Origin: an uncultured Halomonas sp.
Lineage (GTDB): Bacteria; Pseudomonadota; Gammaproteobacteria; Pseudomonadales; Halomonadaceae
DNA length: 64,000 nt
Direction of reading: 5' to 3'
Assembly (NCBI RefSeq): GCF_947493865.1
Contig: NZ_CANLTC010000010.1
Coordinates: 1 to 64,000 of the forward strand
The notes under the pieces: generated by a model
Database searches by the model: none
Seen by the model: the letters and a program-made list of their open reading frames with translations, nothing else
What the model was told of the DNA's origin: nothing
Program-made: the position numbers and the translations under genes
Shown here: positions 33,284 through 42,908 of the stretch, piece by piece
Layout: each line of letters starts with the position of its first letter
Numbering within the stretch: position 1 is the stretch's first letter

Positions 33284-36133
33284 TCAACTGGGGGATAAGC
33301 GACAGGCCGCATACTTGAACTCAGGGATCTTGGCGTAAGGATCGAGCGCCGGGTTGGTCAACAGATTCGCCGCCGCCTCGGCATAGCAGAACGGCACGAA
33401 CACCATGCCTTCCGGCATCAGCGGATCGACCCGGGCAGCCAGGCTGATCTGGCCGCGCCGGGTGGTAATGACCAGTTGCTCCCCCGGCGAGAGCCCTAGA
33501 CGCGCCAATTCAGCTGGGGCGAGACTCGCCACCGCTTCCGGTTCGAGCGCATCGAGCACCTTGGCGCGACGAGTCATCGAGCCGGTGTGCCAATGCTCGA
33601 GCTGCCGACCGGTGGTCAGCACCGTCGGGTAGACGTCGTCCAGCGGTTCGTCCGGCGGCAGCGGCCGGGTCGGCGAGAACTTGGCGCGACCCGAGACGGT
33701 GGGGAAGGCATCGGAGAAGACGATATCAGCCCCTGGCGCATCCTCCGCGGGACATGGGTAGGTCACCGACTCCTCCCGTGCCACGCGCTCCCAGGTGATG
33801 TTGTCCAGCGACGGCATGCCTTGGGTCATCTCGGCGAACACCTCGCGGGGGTGCTGATAGTCCCAGGGCAGTCCGAAACGCTGGGCGATCTGCTGGATGA
33901 TCCACCAATCGGGTTTCGCCTCGCCGGGAAGCGACATGGCCTGGCGGCCCATCTGCACCTGGCGGTTGGTATTGGTCACGGTGCCGTCCTTTTCCGGCCA
34001 GGCGGAGGCCGGCAGGATGACATCGGCGAACTGCGCGGTCTCGGTGACGAACAGATCCTGTACCACCAGATGCTCGAGCTTGGAAAGCGCCGCCCGGGCG
34101 TGATCGAGATCCGGGTCGGACATGGCCGGGTTCTCGCCGAGGATGTACATGCCCTTGATGGTGCCGGCATGAATGGCGTCCATTATCTCCACCACGGTGA
34201 GCCCGGGCTTGGCTTCGAGCGGCGAGTTCCACAGCTCCTCGAACGCGGCCCGCACCTGGGCATCGCCGACCGGCTGATAGTCCGGCAGCACCATGGGAAT
34301 CATCCCCGCATCCGAAGCGCCCTGGACGTTGTTTTGGCCGCGCAGAGGGTGCAGCCCAGTACCCGGGCGTCCGGTATGGCCACAGGCAAGCGCCAGGGAG
34401 ATCAGGCAGCGGGCGTTGTCGGTGCCGTGGGTATGCTGGGAGATACCCATGCCCCAGAAGATCATCGCCCGCTCGGCGGTGGCGTAAAGCCGCGCCACCT
34501 CGCGTATTTCTTCTGGCGCGATGCCGCACAGACCGCTCATCGCCTCCGGGGTCATGTCGACGATGTGGGTCTTGAGCGCCTCGAAGCCTTCGGTGTGCTC
34601 GGCGATATAGCGCGAATCATAAAGCTCTTCCGTGACGATGACGTTGAGCATGGCGTTGAACAGCGCCACGTCCGAGCCCGGCGTGAAACGCAGGGTCTTG
34701 TGGGCGTAGGCACCGAGTGCCTGACCGCGTGGATCGATGATGAGGATCTTGGTGCCACGCTTGGCGGCCTGCTTGAAAAAGGTCGCCGCCACCGGATGGT
34801 TCACCGTCGGGTTGCAGCCGGTGAGGATCACCACGTCGGCCTGTCTCGCCTGCATGAACGATGCCGTGACCGCACCGGAGCCGATACACTCCATCAGCGC
34901 CGCCACGGAACTGGCATGACACAGCCGCGTGCAGTGATCGACGTGATTGGAGCCGAAGCCGGTGCGCACCAGCTTCTGAAACAGCCAGGCCTCCTCGTTG
35001 GAGCACTTGGCGCTGCCGAAACCCGCCAGGGCATCCGGGCCGTGGGTATCCTTCAACCCCACCAGTCCGTTGGCGGCCAGTTCCAGCGCCTCGTCCCAGC
35101 TCGCTTCGCGGAAGTGCGTGGTCGGGTTGGCCGGGTCGAAGTCCGGATCGAGGCCCTTGGGCACGCCTTCCCGGCGAATCAGCGGCACGCTCAAGCGTGA
35201 GGGATGGCGCGGATAATCGAAGCCGAAACGTCCCTTCACGCATAGCCGATTGTGATTCGAGGGGCCGTCGCGACCCGAGACGTGCAGGATCTCGTCGTCC
35301 TTGAGGTGGTAGGTCAACTGACACCCCACGCCGCAATAGGGGCAAACGGAATCCACCGTCTTGTCGGCGATCTTCGAATCACCCCGGCCCTGGGCATCGA
35401 TCAGCGTGGCCGGCATCAGCGCACCGGTCGGGCAGGCCTGGACGCATTCGCCGCAGGCCACGCAAGTGCTCTCGCCCATCGGGTCGTCGAAGTCGAAGAC
35501 GATCTTCGAGGACGCGCCACGATGGGCCAGGCCAATCACATCGTTGACCTGCACCTCGCGACAGGCGCGCACGCACAGGTTGCACTCGATGCAGGCATCC
35601 AGATTGACGTTCATCGCCGAATGCGACGTGTCATGGTTAGCGCGCTGTGGCTCGCTTCCTTCCTTCTCGATCGCTTCCTCGACGAAGAACTCTTCCACCG
35701 GGTTACGCGCAGGCAGCCAACTCTTGACCGCGGTGGCGTCGATGGCCAGCTTGTCCGCCATGGCCCAGAAGTGGCTGGACCGATCCGGACTCTCTTCCCG
35801 CGCCGGTTGATCGGCGATCAACAGCTCCATCACCCCTTCCCGGGAGATTCTGGAGCGCTCGGAGGTGGCGCTCTTGACCACCATGCCGGGCCTGGCCTCG
35901 CGCAGGCAGCTCGCCGCGAGTGCCCGCTCCCCCTCGATCTCCACCATGCACACGCGGCAATTGCCATCGGCACGATAGCCGTAGGCATCCTTGAAGCACA
36001 GGTTGGGAATGAGTTCGCCGGCGCGCTTGGCCACCTGCCACAGCGTTTCGCCGGGCAAGGCCGTCACGGTTTGATCATCCAAGGTCAGCTCAAACGTCTC
36101 TACCGAGGATTCAGGAGAAACAAGGGTATTCAT
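33284..36133 (-). CDS. fdsA: NAD-dependent formate dehydrogenase, alpha (molybdopterin) subunit
   Basis: This 949-residue protein has an N-terminal [2Fe-2S] ferredoxin domain (C46, C59, C62, C76), then Fe-S motifs CIECNLCVRACREVQ, CVACGECVQACPTG and CPYCGVGCQLTY. The remainder is the bis-MGD catalytic domain with the active-site CTRLCHASS, a Cys rather than selenocysteine. It oxidises formate from demethylation via FrmA/FghA. fdsB lies 24 bp upstream, and FdsA+FdsB alone make a minimal cytoplasmic enzyme. AGGAG precedes the ATG. A CCCCC/GGGGG stem at 33188-33205 follows, without a good T-run. Confidence 0.93.
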   Translation of the reverse strand: MNTLVSPESSVETFELTLDDQTVTALPGETLWQVAKRAGELIPNLCFKDAYGYRADGNCRVCMVEIEGERALAASCLREARPGMVVKSATSERSRISREGVMELLIADQPAREESPDRSSHFWAMADKLAIDATAVKSWLPARNPVEEFFVEEAIEKEGSEPQRANHDTSHSAMNVNLDACIECNLCVRACREVQVNDVIGLAHRGASSKIVFDFDDPMGESTCVACGECVQACPTGALMPATLIDAQGRGDSKIADKTVDSVCPYCGVGCQLTYHLKDDEILHVSGRDGPSNHNRLCVKGRFGFDYPRHPSRLSVPLIRREGVPKGLDPDFDPANPTTHFREASWDEALELAANGLVGLKDTHGPDALAGFGSAKCSNEEAWLFQKLVRTGFGSNHVDHCTRLCHASSVAALMECIGSGAVTASFMQARQADVVILTGCNPTVNHPVAATFFKQAAKRGTKILIIDPRGQALGAYAHKTLRFTPGSDVALFNAMLNVIVTEELYDSRYIAEHTEGFEALKTHIVDMTPEAMSGLCGIAPEEIREVARLYATAERAMIFWGMGISQHTHGTDNARCLISLALACGHTGRPGTGLHPLRGQNNVQGASDAGMIPMVLPDYQPVGDAQVRAAFEELWNSPLEAKPGLTVVEIMDAIHAGTIKGMYILGENPAMSDPDLDHARAALSKLEHLVVQDLFVTETAQFADVILPASAWPEKDGTVTNTNRQVQMGRQAMSLPGEAKPDWWIIQQIAQRFGLPWDYQHPREVFAEMTQGMPSLDNITWERVAREESVTYPCPAEDAPGADIVFSDAFPTVSGRAKFSPTRPLPPDEPLDDVYPTVLTTGRQLEHWHTGSMTRRAKVLDALEPEAVASLAPAELARLGLSPGEQLVITTRRGQISLAARVDPLMPEGMVFVPFCYAEAAANLLTNPALDPYAKIPEFKYAACRLSPS

Positions 36134-36157
36134 GGGCGTGCTCCTCGCAGAAGCCTC

Positions 36158-37888
36158 TTATCCTTTGACGATAACGTTCTGTGTTTTAAGAACATCGCGA
36201 AAATCCTTGAGCAGCCCCAGCACCGGATTGGGCGCGGCCTGGCCCAGGCCGCAGATGGAGGCATCCATCATCACCCGGGAGAGCCGGGTGAGCTCGGCCA
36301 CGCGCCATTCGTCCCGTTCGAGCAGCGCCAGCATCTTCTCGGTGCCCACCCGGCACGGCGTACACTGGCCGCAGGACTCATCGGCGAAAAACGCCAGCAG
36401 GTTGGTGGCAACGAGCTGGAGATTATCCTGGTCGGAAATCACCATCACTGCCGCGGAGCCGATGAAGCTGTCGTGGGCCTGCAAGGTGTCGAAATCCAGC
36501 GGGATGTCGGCCTTGGAGGCCGGCAGGATGCCCCCGGAGGCGCCCCCGGGCAGGTAGGCCATCAGCCGGTGACCCTCGGCCATGCCCCCGGCGTACTCTT
36601 CTATCAACTCGTTCAAGGTGATGCCCGCCGGGGCCAGATGCACCCCGGGGTTCTTGACCCGCCCGGAGACCGAGAAACTGCGCAACCCCTTGCGGCCATG
36701 GCGACCGTGACCGGCAAACCACTCGGCGCCGCGCTCCCAGATCACTGGAATCCAGTAGACGGTCTCGACGTTGTTGACCAGGGTCGGGCGATCGAACAAA
36801 CCTTTTTGGGCGACGAAAGGCGGGCGGTGGCGTGGCTTGCCGGGCTTGCCTTCCAGGGATTCGATCATCGCCGACTCTTCACCGCAGATGTAGGCCCCGG
36901 CGCCCCGGCGCAGGACGATATAACCCGGCTCGACGAGTCCTGCTATTTCCAGCTCCCCGATGGCGTCCCTTAGAACGCGATGCAGGGCTGGATATTCGTC
37001 CCGCAGATAGATATAGAGCGCCTTGGCCTCCACCGCCCAGGCGCTGATCAGCGCGCCCTCCAGGAAACGATGCGGCGAGCGCTCCAGATAATAGCGATCC
37101 TTGAAGGTGCCCGGCTCGCCCTCGTCGGCGTTGATCGCGCAATAGCGCGGCCCCTGCTCAGCCCGCACGAAACCCCATTTCTTGAAGGTGGCGAAGCCGG
37201 CGCCGCCCAGGCCACGCAACCCGGCCTGCTCCAGGGTTTGCACCAGCTGTTCGACGCTTACCTTGCCAGCCCGGCAGTCGTTCAACAGCGCGTAGCCTCC
37301 CTCATCACGGTAAACATCGAGGCGCTGCCAATCGACGCTCTCGGTGGGCAGTTCATCGTCTGTCAAAACCTCGCCAATATGGGCAAGCGTGGCATGGTCC
37401 ATATGCCAATGGTGGCCCTTGGACGAAAGTTCCACCACCGGCGCCGTGGCGCAGCGTCCCATGCAGGGTGCGCGGATCACTCGCACGACGCTGGCGTCGG
37501 CACCGGCTTCGAGCTCCTGACGCAAGGCATCGGCACCGGCCAACTGGCAGGACAATGAATCGCAGACGCGAATGGTGGTTGCCGGCGGCGGCGTTTGACC
37601 GTCGTGGACGACATCGAAATGCGCGTAGAAGGTCGCGGTTTCGTAGACCGCCGCCATGGGCAGGTTCATGAGGGCGGAAAGCGCTCGCAGGTGGCGCAGG
37701 GACAGGTGGCCATAGCAATCTTGAATGATGTGCAGGTGTTCGATCAACAGATCGCGGCGCTTGAGGGCGGGATCGTTGGAATGGCCCAGCAGTGCCTCGA
37801 TCTCGCTCAAGGCGGCAGGATCGAGATTGCGGCCGCGAGGCTTGCCTCGGGCACTACGCCGAGGCGGCGTTACGGAGTTGACGGACAT
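36158..37888 (-). CDS. fdsB: NAD-dependent formate dehydrogenase, beta subunit (NuoE-NuoF fusion)
   Basis: The 576-residue protein joins a NuoE-like thioredoxin-fold domain (residues about 30-180; C-x4-C of VCDSLSCQLAG and APCMGRCATAP) to a NuoF-like domain. The NuoF part has GRGGAGF-like LRGLGGAGFATFKKW, NADEGEPGTFKDR for NAD/FMN, GAYICGEESAMIESLEG and the 4Fe-4S site SCGQCTPCRVGTEKM. Such fusions pass electrons from FdsA to NAD. The start is ATG at 37888. The frame to 37957 has an unlikely N-terminus. No FdsC or FdsD gene follows. Confidence 0.9.
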   Translation of the reverse strand: MSVNSVTPPRRSARGKPRGRNLDPAALSEIEALLGHSNDPALKRRDLLIEHLHIIQDCYGHLSLRHLRALSALMNLPMAAVYETATFYAHFDVVHDGQTPPPATTIRVCDSLSCQLAGADALRQELEAGADASVVRVIRAPCMGRCATAPVVELSSKGHHWHMDHATLAHIGEVLTDDELPTESVDWQRLDVYRDEGGYALLNDCRAGKVSVEQLVQTLEQAGLRGLGGAGFATFKKWGFVRAEQGPRYCAINADEGEPGTFKDRYYLERSPHRFLEGALISAWAVEAKALYIYLRDEYPALHRVLRDAIGELEIAGLVEPGYIVLRRGAGAYICGEESAMIESLEGKPGKPRHRPPFVAQKGLFDRPTLVNNVETVYWIPVIWERGAEWFAGHGRHGRKGLRSFSVSGRVKNPGVHLAPAGITLNELIEEYAGGMAEGHRLMAYLPGGASGGILPASKADIPLDFDTLQAHDSFIGSAAVMVISDQDNLQLVATNLLAFFADESCGQCTPCRVGTEKMLALLERDEWRVAELTRLSRVMMDASICGLGQAAPNPVLGLLKDFRDVLKTQNVIVKG

Positions 37889-38074
37889 GGTCTGAAACTC
37901 AATTTTTATCGGTATATCGTCCGATGTTCGCACTGCCTCGAGAGATGGGCAATGCAATCGGCAGCACTAATCCGAAATCTTCGTGTCGATGCCGGGCAGC
38001 GCTCTTTTAGTGTCGTTTCGAGCACATCCGTATCGCTGCGACTACCCGATGATCCAATTGAAGGCACACAAAAC

Positions 38075-38103
38075 AAAGAGGTCGCCATGCTGGCGACCTC
38101 TTT
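38075..38103. terminator. Bidirectional terminator hairpin
   Basis: Perfect stem AAAGAGGTCGCC / GGCGACCTCTTT with a 5-bp loop, 40 bp past the stop of the minus-strand DUF4168 gene (38144). T-runs flank it on both sides. Confidence 0.88.
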
Positions 38104-38143
38104 CATTCTGTTTCGACGTTCATGCTCGTCGATTCAGGGCTGC

Positions 38144-38542
38144 TTACTGGCCGTTCTGGGCCATCTGCTGCACGCGCTTCATCAGCTCAGGATCCTGCTG
38201 GATCGCCTGGCCGATGGCGTTGAACGTTTCGACGTCCAGGCCGCTGTCTTCAACGACGCCGACCATTTTTTCATTGGCCTCCATGCGAATGTCTTGCTGC
38301 TTGGCTTGGTCGTCGCCAGCTTCCTGTAGGCGCTGGGTGTATTCCTGGGAGATCTTGGCAATCTCTTCAGAGGTATCAGCAAACTGCTGAAGCTGCTCAT
38401 CGGAGAAGTCCTGAGCGGTAGCCTGGGACTGTTGCGCTGCCGGGTCTTGCTGCTGGGCTGACGAATCCTGGGCCATTACTGGCGTGGCAATCATCCCTGC
38501 AGTCAGCAGAGCGGCGGAGAACAGGGCAGTCATCTTATGCAT
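38144..38542 (-). CDS. Exported DUF4168-domain protein
   Basis: A 132-residue protein with a signal peptide (MHKM, hydrophobic to 20, cleavage near VMAQD), a Gln-rich linker and a helical DUF4168-type domain (FSDEQLQQFADTSEEIAKIS, then NEKMVGVVEDSGLDVETFNA and QDPELMKRVQQ). The function of the domain is unknown. It is found in periplasmic proteins of many proteobacteria. GGAG precedes the ATG at 38542, and a terminator follows, so it is a single-gene unit. Confidence 0.85.
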   Translation of the reverse strand: MHKMTALFSAALLTAGMIATPVMAQDSSAQQQDPAAQQSQATAQDFSDEQLQQFADTSEEIAKISQEYTQRLQEAGDDQAKQQDIRMEANEKMVGVVEDSGLDVETFNAIGQAIQQDPELMKRVQQMAQNGQ

Positions 38543-38683
38543 GTAGATACTCCATTACGGTTTATGTGTCTGACGTCTGATAATTCTATCGCGCAGTGGT
38601 TCCTTTTTCTGTGTAAAAAAAAGGGGGTAAAAATTTTCCTGTCAGTTACAAATGTCTATAGAAAGAGACGTTCAATATAAATT

Positions 38684-40024
38684 TCAGCTGCAACGCCCAT
38701 GGTTGAGCCATTCCACGATAGCGTCCATTCCCTTGATGAGAGTCGTTGTCGTTGCCTGTTCGAGAGTTGCCTGCTCGCTTTTCATCAATGCATCACCATC
38801 GAAATCCACATAGGCCAGTCGTACGGTAAGCTGGCTTGGATCGCAACCAAAAGCGCTGCCCGGCAGTAAGGCCACGCCAGCGTCCTCGAGCAGACGCGCC
38901 GTCAGTTCGGCACTGGTGGTGATACCTCGGGCGGCCAATGCCTCCCGATGCGCCTCGAAATCCGGGAAAAGATAAAATCCTCCGTTCGGTGCATGAGTTC
39001 GAACCTTTGCGTCATTCAAACGTGCTGCACACCACTGGCCGATCTCACTCAGCACCTCACGTTGGCGTTGCACATAGGCATCGAGATCCGGCGTGCGGGT
39101 ATAGGCTGTTATCGCGGCATACTGTATGGGGCTTGTGACGCTCGACCAGGTTTCGGAGGCCATGCCCACTATGCGAGCAAAGACTTCCTGGCCAAGCTCA
39201 GAAGGCACATGCATCACCCCTAGGCGCCAGCCGCCGGCACCGCACCACTTGGAGAGCCCGCTGGTGGTGACGGTACCCTCGGGGTAGTCCAGGGCAAAGG
39301 CGCGATGTTCACCGCGATGATGCAGTAGCCCGTAAATCTCGTCGGCCAGTACCAGCACACCATGCCGCCGAGCTACGTTGGCCAGGCGCTCTTGCGTCTC
39401 CACATCGGGAGATAGTCCCGTGGGGTTACCCGGGGCGTTGAGAATCAGCAGCTTGAGCCGTTCCGGGTTCTCGATGCAATGCGCCTCGAGCTGCTCCGGG
39501 GTCACCTGCCAGCGGGTCTCAAAGGAGGCATCGAGTCGCACCGCTCGTTGCCCGGCCATGCGTGCCTGAGGCGCATAGGAGACCCAGGACGGCGCCGGTA
39601 TCAGGATGTCCGCTTCCGGCAGGGATTTCATCAGGGCGAACAGCAATAGCTTGCTGCCGGGACCGACAATAATACGCTCGGCATCCCAGCGGGTGTGATC
39701 GATATCGCTATGAAACCTGGCAACCTGCTCCCGTAGCGCCGGCAGCCCTTGTACCGGCAGGTAGGCTTTTTCGGCGGCATGTTTGGCCAAGGCATCGACG
39801 GCGGGAGTAAACACCGGAAACGGCGACTGCCCGAAGCCGAATTTGAAGATGCGCCGTCCTCCGGCCTCAAGCAGCCGCGACTGCTCGTTGATCAGCAGCG
39901 TGTCGGAAGAGCGAGTCGCCTCACCTGCCCTGCCATAGCCTTTTTCCAGACGGTCGACGGCGCTGGACGGGGTTTCCGACAACGAAGCATCGGCCGGTCT
40001 GGCTGAGTCGGAAGCGTGGGTCAT
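38684..40024 (-). CDS. Class I/II PLP aminotransferase
   Basis: A 446-residue fold-type I aminotransferase. NAPGNPTGLS and LADEIYGLLHH hold the PLP Asn and Asp/Tyr, SGLSKWCGAGGWRLG the Schiff-base Lys, and LPGSAFGCDPSQLTVRLAYVD the C-terminal carboxylate-binding Arg. This is the aspartate-aminotransferase-like family I; the substrate is not readable. An extra N-terminal stretch of about 40 residues is variable. The RpiR-type regulator gene ends 37 bp upstream on the same strand, so they form a likely operon. AAGGAG precedes the ATG. Confidence 0.8.
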   Translation of the reverse strand: MTHASDSARPADASLSETPSSAVDRLEKGYGRAGEATRSSDTLLINEQSRLLEAGGRRIFKFGFGQSPFPVFTPAVDALAKHAAEKAYLPVQGLPALREQVARFHSDIDHTRWDAERIIVGPGSKLLLFALMKSLPEADILIPAPSWVSYAPQARMAGQRAVRLDASFETRWQVTPEQLEAHCIENPERLKLLILNAPGNPTGLSPDVETQERLANVARRHGVLVLADEIYGLLHHRGEHRAFALDYPEGTVTTSGLSKWCGAGGWRLGVMHVPSELGQEVFARIVGMASETWSSVTSPIQYAAITAYTRTPDLDAYVQRQREVLSEIGQWCAARLNDAKVRTHAPNGGFYLFPDFEAHREALAARGITTSAELTARLLEDAGVALLPGSAFGCDPSQLTVRLAYVDFDGDALMKSEQATLEQATTTTLIKGMDAIVEWLNHGRCS

Positions 40025-40061
40025 GAAAGTCTCCTTGGTAATATTGGATGCTGAGGCCGTG

Positions 40062-40976
40062 TCACTCGATGCCGTGCCGCGCGATCAGCGCTTCGCGCTG
40101 GCGAATGCTGGCAACCGCTTCGCGGCCCAGCGTCCGGGCCACTCGCGACAACACCAGCTCCACCAGCAGAAAAAGACTGCTCATCGGATTGAAGAAGAAC
40201 GGCCCTTCCGCCGGAGCAATGAGACAGCGATCGGTCAGAGTCGCCAGTTGCGAACCGGGATGATTGGTCAAGGCCACCAGGTTGGCGCCCTGCTCCACCG
40301 CCAATCGACAGTAGTCGAGGCTGGCACGGGTCTCGGGTCGAAACGCGATGCCGATCACCAGATCGTTCTCGTCGAGATGCAGCGCCTGCTCGACACCAAC
40401 GCCTGCCAAGGGCGAGATCAATTGCACATCCTCACGTAAATAGTCGAGGTAATAGGCCAAGTAGTGCGCCGCCCCGAAGCTGGCTCGAAGACCGACGACA
40501 TGCAGCCGTTGCGCGGCCACGATGGCCTTGACTACCTGCTCGAGCATAGTGCTGTCGAGGTTTGCCGCCGCGGCGGATAGGTTGGCCATCTCCTGTTGCC
40601 ACAGCGCATGATCCTGACTGGCAGCGGGAGGTGCCTGTGGCGTTTCGCCAAAATCCAGCAGACGCTCGGCCCGGGTCGAATAGAACGCACTGTTGGCCAG
40701 ACTCTCTCGAAAAGGCGCCTGAAACGCCTTGAATCCCGAGAAGCCCAGCGCTCGCGCCAGTCGCGTCAAACTGGAGGGGTTCACCTCGTAACGCTCACCA
40801 AGCTGGGAAATACTCGATAGCCCCGCCTCCTCCGGTGCCGCCAATAGTGCCTCGAGCAACGCGAGGGCCTTCATCGACAAGCGTGGGGCGTTGCTTTCCC
40901 CTCGTCGGCTGCGCTCGGCCAGCATCTGTAGCTCGGCGATGCTGACCGGTGGTTGGGTGAACGGCGTACTGGACAT
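40062..40976 (-). CDS. MurR/RpiR-family transcriptional regulator
   Basis: This 304-residue protein has an N-terminal RpiR helix-turn-helix (SSISQLGERYEVNPSSLTRLARALGFSGFKAFQAPFRES, cited by parts) and a C-terminal SIS domain (VVKAIVAAQRLHVVGLRAS, NDLVIGIAFRPETRASLDYC, GANLVALTNHPGSQLATLTD). SIS domains bind phosphosugars, but members next to aminotransferases may sense other metabolites. It probably controls the downstream aminotransferase gene. GAGG precedes the ATG. Confidence 0.85.
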   Translation of the reverse strand: MSSTPFTQPPVSIAELQMLAERSRRGESNAPRLSMKALALLEALLAAPEEAGLSSISQLGERYEVNPSSLTRLARALGFSGFKAFQAPFRESLANSAFYSTRAERLLDFGETPQAPPAASQDHALWQQEMANLSAAAANLDSTMLEQVVKAIVAAQRLHVVGLRASFGAAHYLAYYLDYLREDVQLISPLAGVGVEQALHLDENDLVIGIAFRPETRASLDYCRLAVEQGANLVALTNHPGSQLATLTDRCLIAPAEGPFFFNPMSSLFLLVELVLSRVARTLGREAVASIRQREALIARHGIE

Positions 40977-40993
40977 GGTGACCTCATGAACAA

Positions 40994-41138
40994 GGGAATC
41001 ACTGCATAAATGCCTACACGAACGAATTGCTGCGTTGCGCGGTGCTCGGAAACTCGCCTAACCCCATGTTATGTCTCGTTTCCTGCGCTCCGTGCGCCTT
41101 GCACTTCATTTCGCTCGGCGATTTATTCAGCAATTCCC
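40994..41138. repeat. MITE-like 145-bp palindromic element
   Basis: The ends are inverted: GGGAATCACTGCATAAAT at 40994-41011 against the reverse complement of ATTTATTCAGCAATTCCC at 41121-41138, 14 of 18 matches. The inside is itself partly palindromic around CGGAAACTCG and CGTTTCC. There is no reading frame. It occupies most of the 374-bp gap between the RpiR gene and lpxR; the remaining 41139-41350 is AT-rich promoter-like DNA of the lpxR gene. Confidence 0.65.
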
Positions 41139-41350
41139 AAGCGTTGTTCGAGTGTAGATGCTGACGACAGCAGTTTGCAAATAATTTTGCAGTATTAAAA
41201 ATATATTAACATTTACGACAGATTGCTATTCATGGCGACATTTCTCAAACGTTCTATTCGCGTTCAAATAGTTTTTTTCTCTACCTTTTGCTAAATTGCC
41301 ACCAAACATACACCCATGTATGTCACCCCCCGACGTCACAAGGAAGTTGC

Positions 41351-42364
41351 ATGCAATCTTCTATCGCTTTTCTGCTTTCACGTTCTGGAGTTCCACGCAC
41401 ATGCCTGTTCCTCGCAGGCATGCTTTGCGCTCCTCTCGCCATGAGTGCGGATCTTTATTCCATCAAGGTGGAAAACGATGCGTTCTCCAGCACCGAGGAA
41501 GATGGCCACTACACCAACGGCCTGGAGCTGACACGCATCACGCAACCGGACGCCGACCACTGGTCCCGAGCGCTGGCGGACTGGCTTCCAGGGTGGTCGG
41601 CAAGCGAGCTTGACGCAGTGGGTTATCACTTCAGCCATCAGATCTATACCCCGAGCGACATTGGCCGCGAGCGCCTGATCGAAGACGATCGTCCCTATGC
41701 CGGACTGCTATTGGGAGGGCTTTCGCTGTTCGACGATGAACAGCACGAGGGCTGGCGGGAGACCACGGATCTACAGCTGCAGATCGGATGGGTAGGGCCA
41801 GCCGCCGGCGGCAAGTCCATTCAGAAAGCGGTGCACAAGGTGACAGACAGCGAAGAACCCGAGGGTTGGAGTCACCAGTTGGAAAATGAGCCAATCATCA
41901 ATCTGGGCGTGAGCAAGTCCTGGTGGTGGCTTTCTCGTTTTGGTGGGCTGGAGTGGGAGTACGGCCCCAGCGCCTCGATGAATATAGGCAACCTATACGA
42001 TTACCTGGGCGCAGGGGGGGCGCTGCGCTTCGGCCAGGGCCTGGAAAAAAGCTTCGGCATTCCCGCCGTGGCACCGGCCCAGGGCGGGCGCCAGGGTTTC
42101 ATAGCGGATGCCGGTTTCGGCTGGTATGGCTTTGTCGGCACACAAGGTCGCTACATGGCACACAATCTGCTGCTGGACGGCAATACCTTCGAGAACAGCC
42201 ATGACGTGGAACGACGTGAGTGGGTAGGCGATCTGACCGCCGGCGTAGTGCTCAGCTGGGATCGCTTTCAGGTCGCCCTGACCAATGTCTGGCGTACCCG
42301 TGAGTTCGACTCCCAGGATGAAGCGGATCAATTTGGCTCGATCACGCTTTCGACCTGGCTATAG
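41351..42364 (+). CDS. lpxR: LpxR-like lipid A 3'-O-deacylase
   Basis: A 337-residue outer-membrane beta-barrel protein of the LpxR/DUF2219 family. A signal peptide ends near AMSADLYS; the mature part begins KVENDAFSSTEEDGHYTNGLELTR, whose Asn, Asp and Thr-Asn-Gly are typical of the calcium/catalytic site, then YHFSHQIYTPSD with the His, and DDRPYAGLL. Alternating strands end in STWL with a C-terminal hydrophobic residue, as in porin-type barrels. It removes 3' acyl chains from lipid A. ATG at 41351 follows AAGGAAG. Confidence 0.88.
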   Translation: MQSSIAFLLSRSGVPRTCLFLAGMLCAPLAMSADLYSIKVENDAFSSTEEDGHYTNGLELTRITQPDADHWSRALADWLPGWSASELDAVGYHFSHQIYTPSDIGRERLIEDDRPYAGLLLGGLSLFDDEQHEGWRETTDLQLQIGWVGPAAGGKSIQKAVHKVTDSEEPEGWSHQLENEPIINLGVSKSWWWLSRFGGLEWEYGPSASMNIGNLYDYLGAGGALRFGQGLEKSFGIPAVAPAQGGRQGFIADAGFGWYGFVGTQGRYMAHNLLLDGNTFENSHDVERREWVGDLTAGVVLSWDRFQVALTNVWRTREFDSQDEADQFGSITLSTWL

Positions 42365-42428
42365 ACTGGCGCTTTGTCGAGCAATCTGTTGTGCTTGGAA
42401 GATCATTACAGCTGTAGGAAGTCGTGCC

Positions 42429-42908
42429 ATGTCCCATTCCATAGCTGCACTCCTTTCCCGGGTCTGCCTGATCGCCTGGAGTCTCGCCATGCCCCTCGCC
42501 TTCGCTGCCGAGAATCCGGCCAACCCGTTGATCACCGATCGCGGCAAGTTCCGCCCGTTGATTCTGGTCACGCCGAGTCTCGACAACGATGACTACGTTC
42601 GAATGCGCGAGCAATTGCAGTACCAACGGGAAGAATTCGATGATCGGCACATGGTGCTCTACAGCGTCGAGGACGGTAACGGCCACCGCACCGGACGACC
42701 GATGACGAGCTTCGAGACCGAGGCGTTGCTCGAGGCCTTGGAAGTAGATCCACAAGGACCGATGCAAGTGATCCTGGTCGGGTACGATGGGGGCAAGAAG
42801 ATGCAGCTCGAAGGCTTCGTCGACCCACGTCAGGTATTCGACATCATCGACAAAATGCCCATACGACAATCCGAACAGCGCCGGACAACGCCCCGGGAGA
42901 GTCGTTGA
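42429..42908 (+). CDS. Exported DUF4174-domain protein
   Basis: This 159-residue protein has a signal peptide (hydrophobic residues about 8-24, ending AFAAE) and a DUF4174 domain: RPLILVTPSLDNDDYVRMREQ, then MVLYSVEDG and ILVGYDGGKKMQLEGFVDP with the ending IDKMPIRQSE. The thioredoxin-like fold lacks redox Cys, and its activity is unknown. It is between lpxR and an EamA gene and overlaps the latter by one base as TGATG. The ATG at 42429 was chosen over 42285 because it begins the signal peptide. Confidence 0.8.
   Translation: MSHSIAALLSRVCLIAWSLAMPLAFAAENPANPLITDRGKFRPLILVTPSLDNDDYVRMREQLQYQREEFDDRHMVLYSVEDGNGHRTGRPMTSFETEALLEALEVDPQGPMQVILVGYDGGKKMQLEGFVDPRQVFDIIDKMPIRQSEQRRTTPRESR

Noticed and set aside
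33587..36973. Two very long plus-strand frames over fdsA/fdsB
   Set aside because: They mirror FdsA and FdsB in the opposite strand. Composition (many Gly, His, Gln, Arg) and lack of motifs mark them as shadows.
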